From Candidatus Altarchaeota archaeon (GTDB lineage Archaea; Altiarchaeota; Altiarchaeia; IMC4; SCGC-AAA252-I15), in contig JAPKXP010000171.1 in assembly GCA_026394745.1 (NCBI GenBank), positions 1-5,700 of the forward strand: a DNA stretch of 5,700 nt, in the 5' to 3' direction. The position numbers and the translations under genes are program-made. The notes beneath the pieces are model-generated. The model was not told where the DNA came from. It worked only from the letters and a program-made list of their open reading frames with translations, and did not search any database. Every line of letters begins with the position of its first letter. Positions within the stretch are counted from its first letter, which is position 1. Positions 4,579-5,700 of this stretch are shown here, piece after piece.

Positions 4579-5655
4579 GTGCTCATAGGATACTCGCTCT
4601 CCTTCGGCCCGGACATCAAAGGATTCGTCGGAAGCCTGGAGTACGCGGGACTGAAGGGAGTCGGAATGACCCCAGACGCAAACTACAGCTCCACGATACC
4701 AGCGCTCGCCTTCATGATATTCCAAGCGATGTTTGCGGTAATAACGCCGGCGCTCATAGTCGGCTCGTTCGCAGACCGGATGAAGTTCTCGTCGTTCATA
4801 GTGTTCATACTGCTTTGGGCTACTATCGTATACGACCCGATAGCGCACTGGGTGTGGGGCGTCGGCGGTTGGATTAGAACATTGGGCGCATTAGACTTTG
4901 CAGGAGGCACGGTAGTTCACATATCCGCAGGAATCTCCGCTCTCGTAGCCGCAGTAATAATCGGACGTAGGATAGAGCTCAACGGAAGCGGCATAAGGCC
5001 GCAGGACATTACGATGACTATACTCGGCGCGTCATTCCTGTGGTTCGGCTGGTTCGGCTTCAACGCTGGAAGCGCGCTGGGCGCAAACGGGCTTGCAGTG
5101 CAGGCCTTCGTAGTGACAAACACTGCAGCAGCCGCTGCTGCAATCTCATGGATGATGGTCAGCTGGATGCACACCAAGAAGCCTTCCAGCCTCGGCATAG
5201 CAACAGGCGCGGTATGCGGCCTAGTTGTGATAACGCCGGCTTCAGGATTCGTTGGAGTGCCGGCATCGATAGCAATAGGCATTCTGGCAGGGGCGGTCTG
5301 CTATATCGCGGTGTTCCTGCTTAAGGCGTACACCAAGATAGACGACGCATTGGACGTGCTCGGATGCCATGGGATAGGCGGCATGCTAGGCGCGGTCTTG
5401 ACCGGTGTATTCGCCGAGAAGGCTATAAACTCCGCTGGCGCGGACGGCCTGCTGGCAGGAAACACCCAGCTTGTAGTAAACCAGGTCATAGCCGTGGTGG
5501 CAGTCGTTGCGTACGCTGCAGTAGGCACTGCGCTGATACTCAAGGCCATCGATTTGACGTTAGGGTTGAGAGTGAAAAAGGAAGAGGAGATAATCGGGTT
5601 GGACCTCACCCAGCACGGCGAGGAAGCCTACCCTGACATGGAGATACCCAGCTAA
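4579..5655 (+). CDS. amt: Ammonium transporter Amt, lacking membrane helix 1 and part of helix 2
   Basis: Ammonium channel of the Amt/MEP/Rh family, a trimeric membrane protein with normally 11 helices and about 400 residues; 358 remain from the GTG at 4579. The frame is open from 4540 and already reads as helix 2 (I-L-A-L-I-S-I-Q-W) before that GTG. Numbering from the GTG, visible features are LIGYSLSFGPDI (2-13), ITPALIVGSFADR (55-67), YDPIAHWVW (85-93, Asp86 matching the conserved Asp of AmtB), the signature FAGGTVVHISAG (107-118) with the first twin His (114), FGWFGFNAGS (156-165) with pore Phe residues, the second twin His in GCHGIGG (262-268) and the C-terminal GLDLTQHGEEAY (340-351). 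Helices 3-11 appear complete. No plausible start restores helix 1, so the encoded protein is probably non-functional unless the gap is an assembly error. GTG 4579 is only the first conventional start in frame and has no clear ribosome binding site. Confidence 0.9.
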   Translation: MLIGYSLSFGPDIKGFVGSLEYAGLKGVGMTPDANYSSTIPALAFMIFQAMFAVITPALIVGSFADRMKFSSFIVFILLWATIVYDPIAHWVWGVGGWIRTLGALDFAGGTVVHISAGISALVAAVIIGRRIELNGSGIRPQDITMTILGASFLWFGWFGFNAGSALGANGLAVQAFVVTNTAAAAAAISWMMVSWMHTKKPSSLGIATGAVCGLVVITPASGFVGVPASIAIGILAGAVCYIAVFLLKAYTKIDDALDVLGCHGIGGMLGAVLTGVFAEKAINSAGADGLLAGNTQLVVNQVIAVVAVVAYAAVGTALILKAIDLTLGLRVKKEEEIIGLDLTQHGEEAYPDMEIPS

Positions 5656-5661
5656 GGAGGT
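5654..5661 (+). promoter_or_regulatory. Strong ribosome binding site of glnK
   Basis: AAGGAGGT overlaps the last bases of the amt stop codon and lies five bases before the glnK ATG, an almost perfect match to the complement of the 16S rRNA 3' end. It fixes the glnK start and shows that glnK is translated from the amt transcript. Confidence 0.75.
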
Positions 5662-5666
5662 TTAAG

Positions 5667-5700
5667 ATGAAGCTTATTATCGCTTACGTGAAGCCTGAGC
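5667..5700 (+). CDS. glnK: Nitrogen regulatory protein PII, GlnK type (3' end outside window)
   Basis: Only the first 11 codons are visible: M-K-L-I-I-A-Y-V-K-P-E, which match the first beta strand of PII proteins. PII trimers sense ATP/ADP and 2-oxoglutarate; GlnK binds the cytoplasmic face of Amt and blocks it when nitrogen is plentiful. The gene lies 11 bases after the amt stop with a strong Shine-Dalgarno site, and amt-glnK linkage is one of the most conserved gene pairs in bacteria and archaea, which supports the call despite the short stretch. The uridylylation loop and the rest are outside the window. Confidence 0.8.
   Translation, partial: MKLIIAYVKPE

Noticed and set aside
4473..4877. 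A 134-codon gene starting at 4473
   Set aside because: Only the first approximately 29 codons look genuine; after 4560 the frame is an out-of-frame reading of amt with an Arg/His-rich, structureless product.

Overview
The window reads as archaeal chromosome. Supporting signs are a COG3199-type NAD kinase, a preQ0 (7-cyano-7-deazaguanine) biosynthesis set supplied by a GTP cyclohydrolase of the FolE2/MptA family, a short ribbon-helix-helix (RHH) regulator, TATA-box-like promoters in the non-coding gaps, frequent ATA and AGG/AGA codons, and an amt-glnK pair. The lineage cannot be fixed from this window; euryarchaeal and DPANN-type archaea are both possible.

Layout. (1) Positions 1-683, plus strand: the C-terminal two thirds of a predicted ATP-NAD kinase whose start lies outside the window. 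(2) Positions 651-980, minus strand: a small putative secreted or lipid-face protein with a signal peptide and a Ser/Thr/Pro-rich stretch; its end overlaps the NAD kinase end tail to tail. (3) Positions 1025-4225, minus strand: a tightly packed operon read from right to left: RHH regulator, queD, queC, a class I SAM-dependent methyltransferase of unknown target, queE, and a folE2/mptA-type GTP cyclohydrolase. Almost every junction is an ATGA or short coding overlap. (4) Positions 4226-4472: a 247-base, AT-rich divergent promoter region with two clear inverted repeats on the operon side and an archaeal-type promoter on the amt side. (5) Positions 4473-5700, plus strand: an ammonium transporter (amt) whose 5' end is damaged, followed after 11 bases by the first codons of a PII protein (glnK).

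How the genes work together. The minus operon carries all enzymes needed to go from GTP to preQ0: cyclohydrolase (GTP to dihydroneopterin triphosphate), QueD (to 6-carboxy-tetrahydropterin), QueE (to 7-carboxy-7-deazaguanine) and QueC (to preQ0). In archaea preQ0 normally goes to archaeosine in tRNA; the later enzymes (arcTGT, ArcS, Gat-QueC or QueF-like) are not in the window. The two least explained parts are the RHH protein that heads the operon and the methyltransferase between queC and queE.

The most striking anomaly is in amt. A good ribosome binding site and start at 4473 lead into a frame that fits only the first few residues of an Amt, and the sequence then passes within a few bases into the second Amt membrane helix in another frame. 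The first membrane helix and its conserved loop are absent from all frames, while the rest of amt is intact. This is either a real internal deletion or an assembly error.
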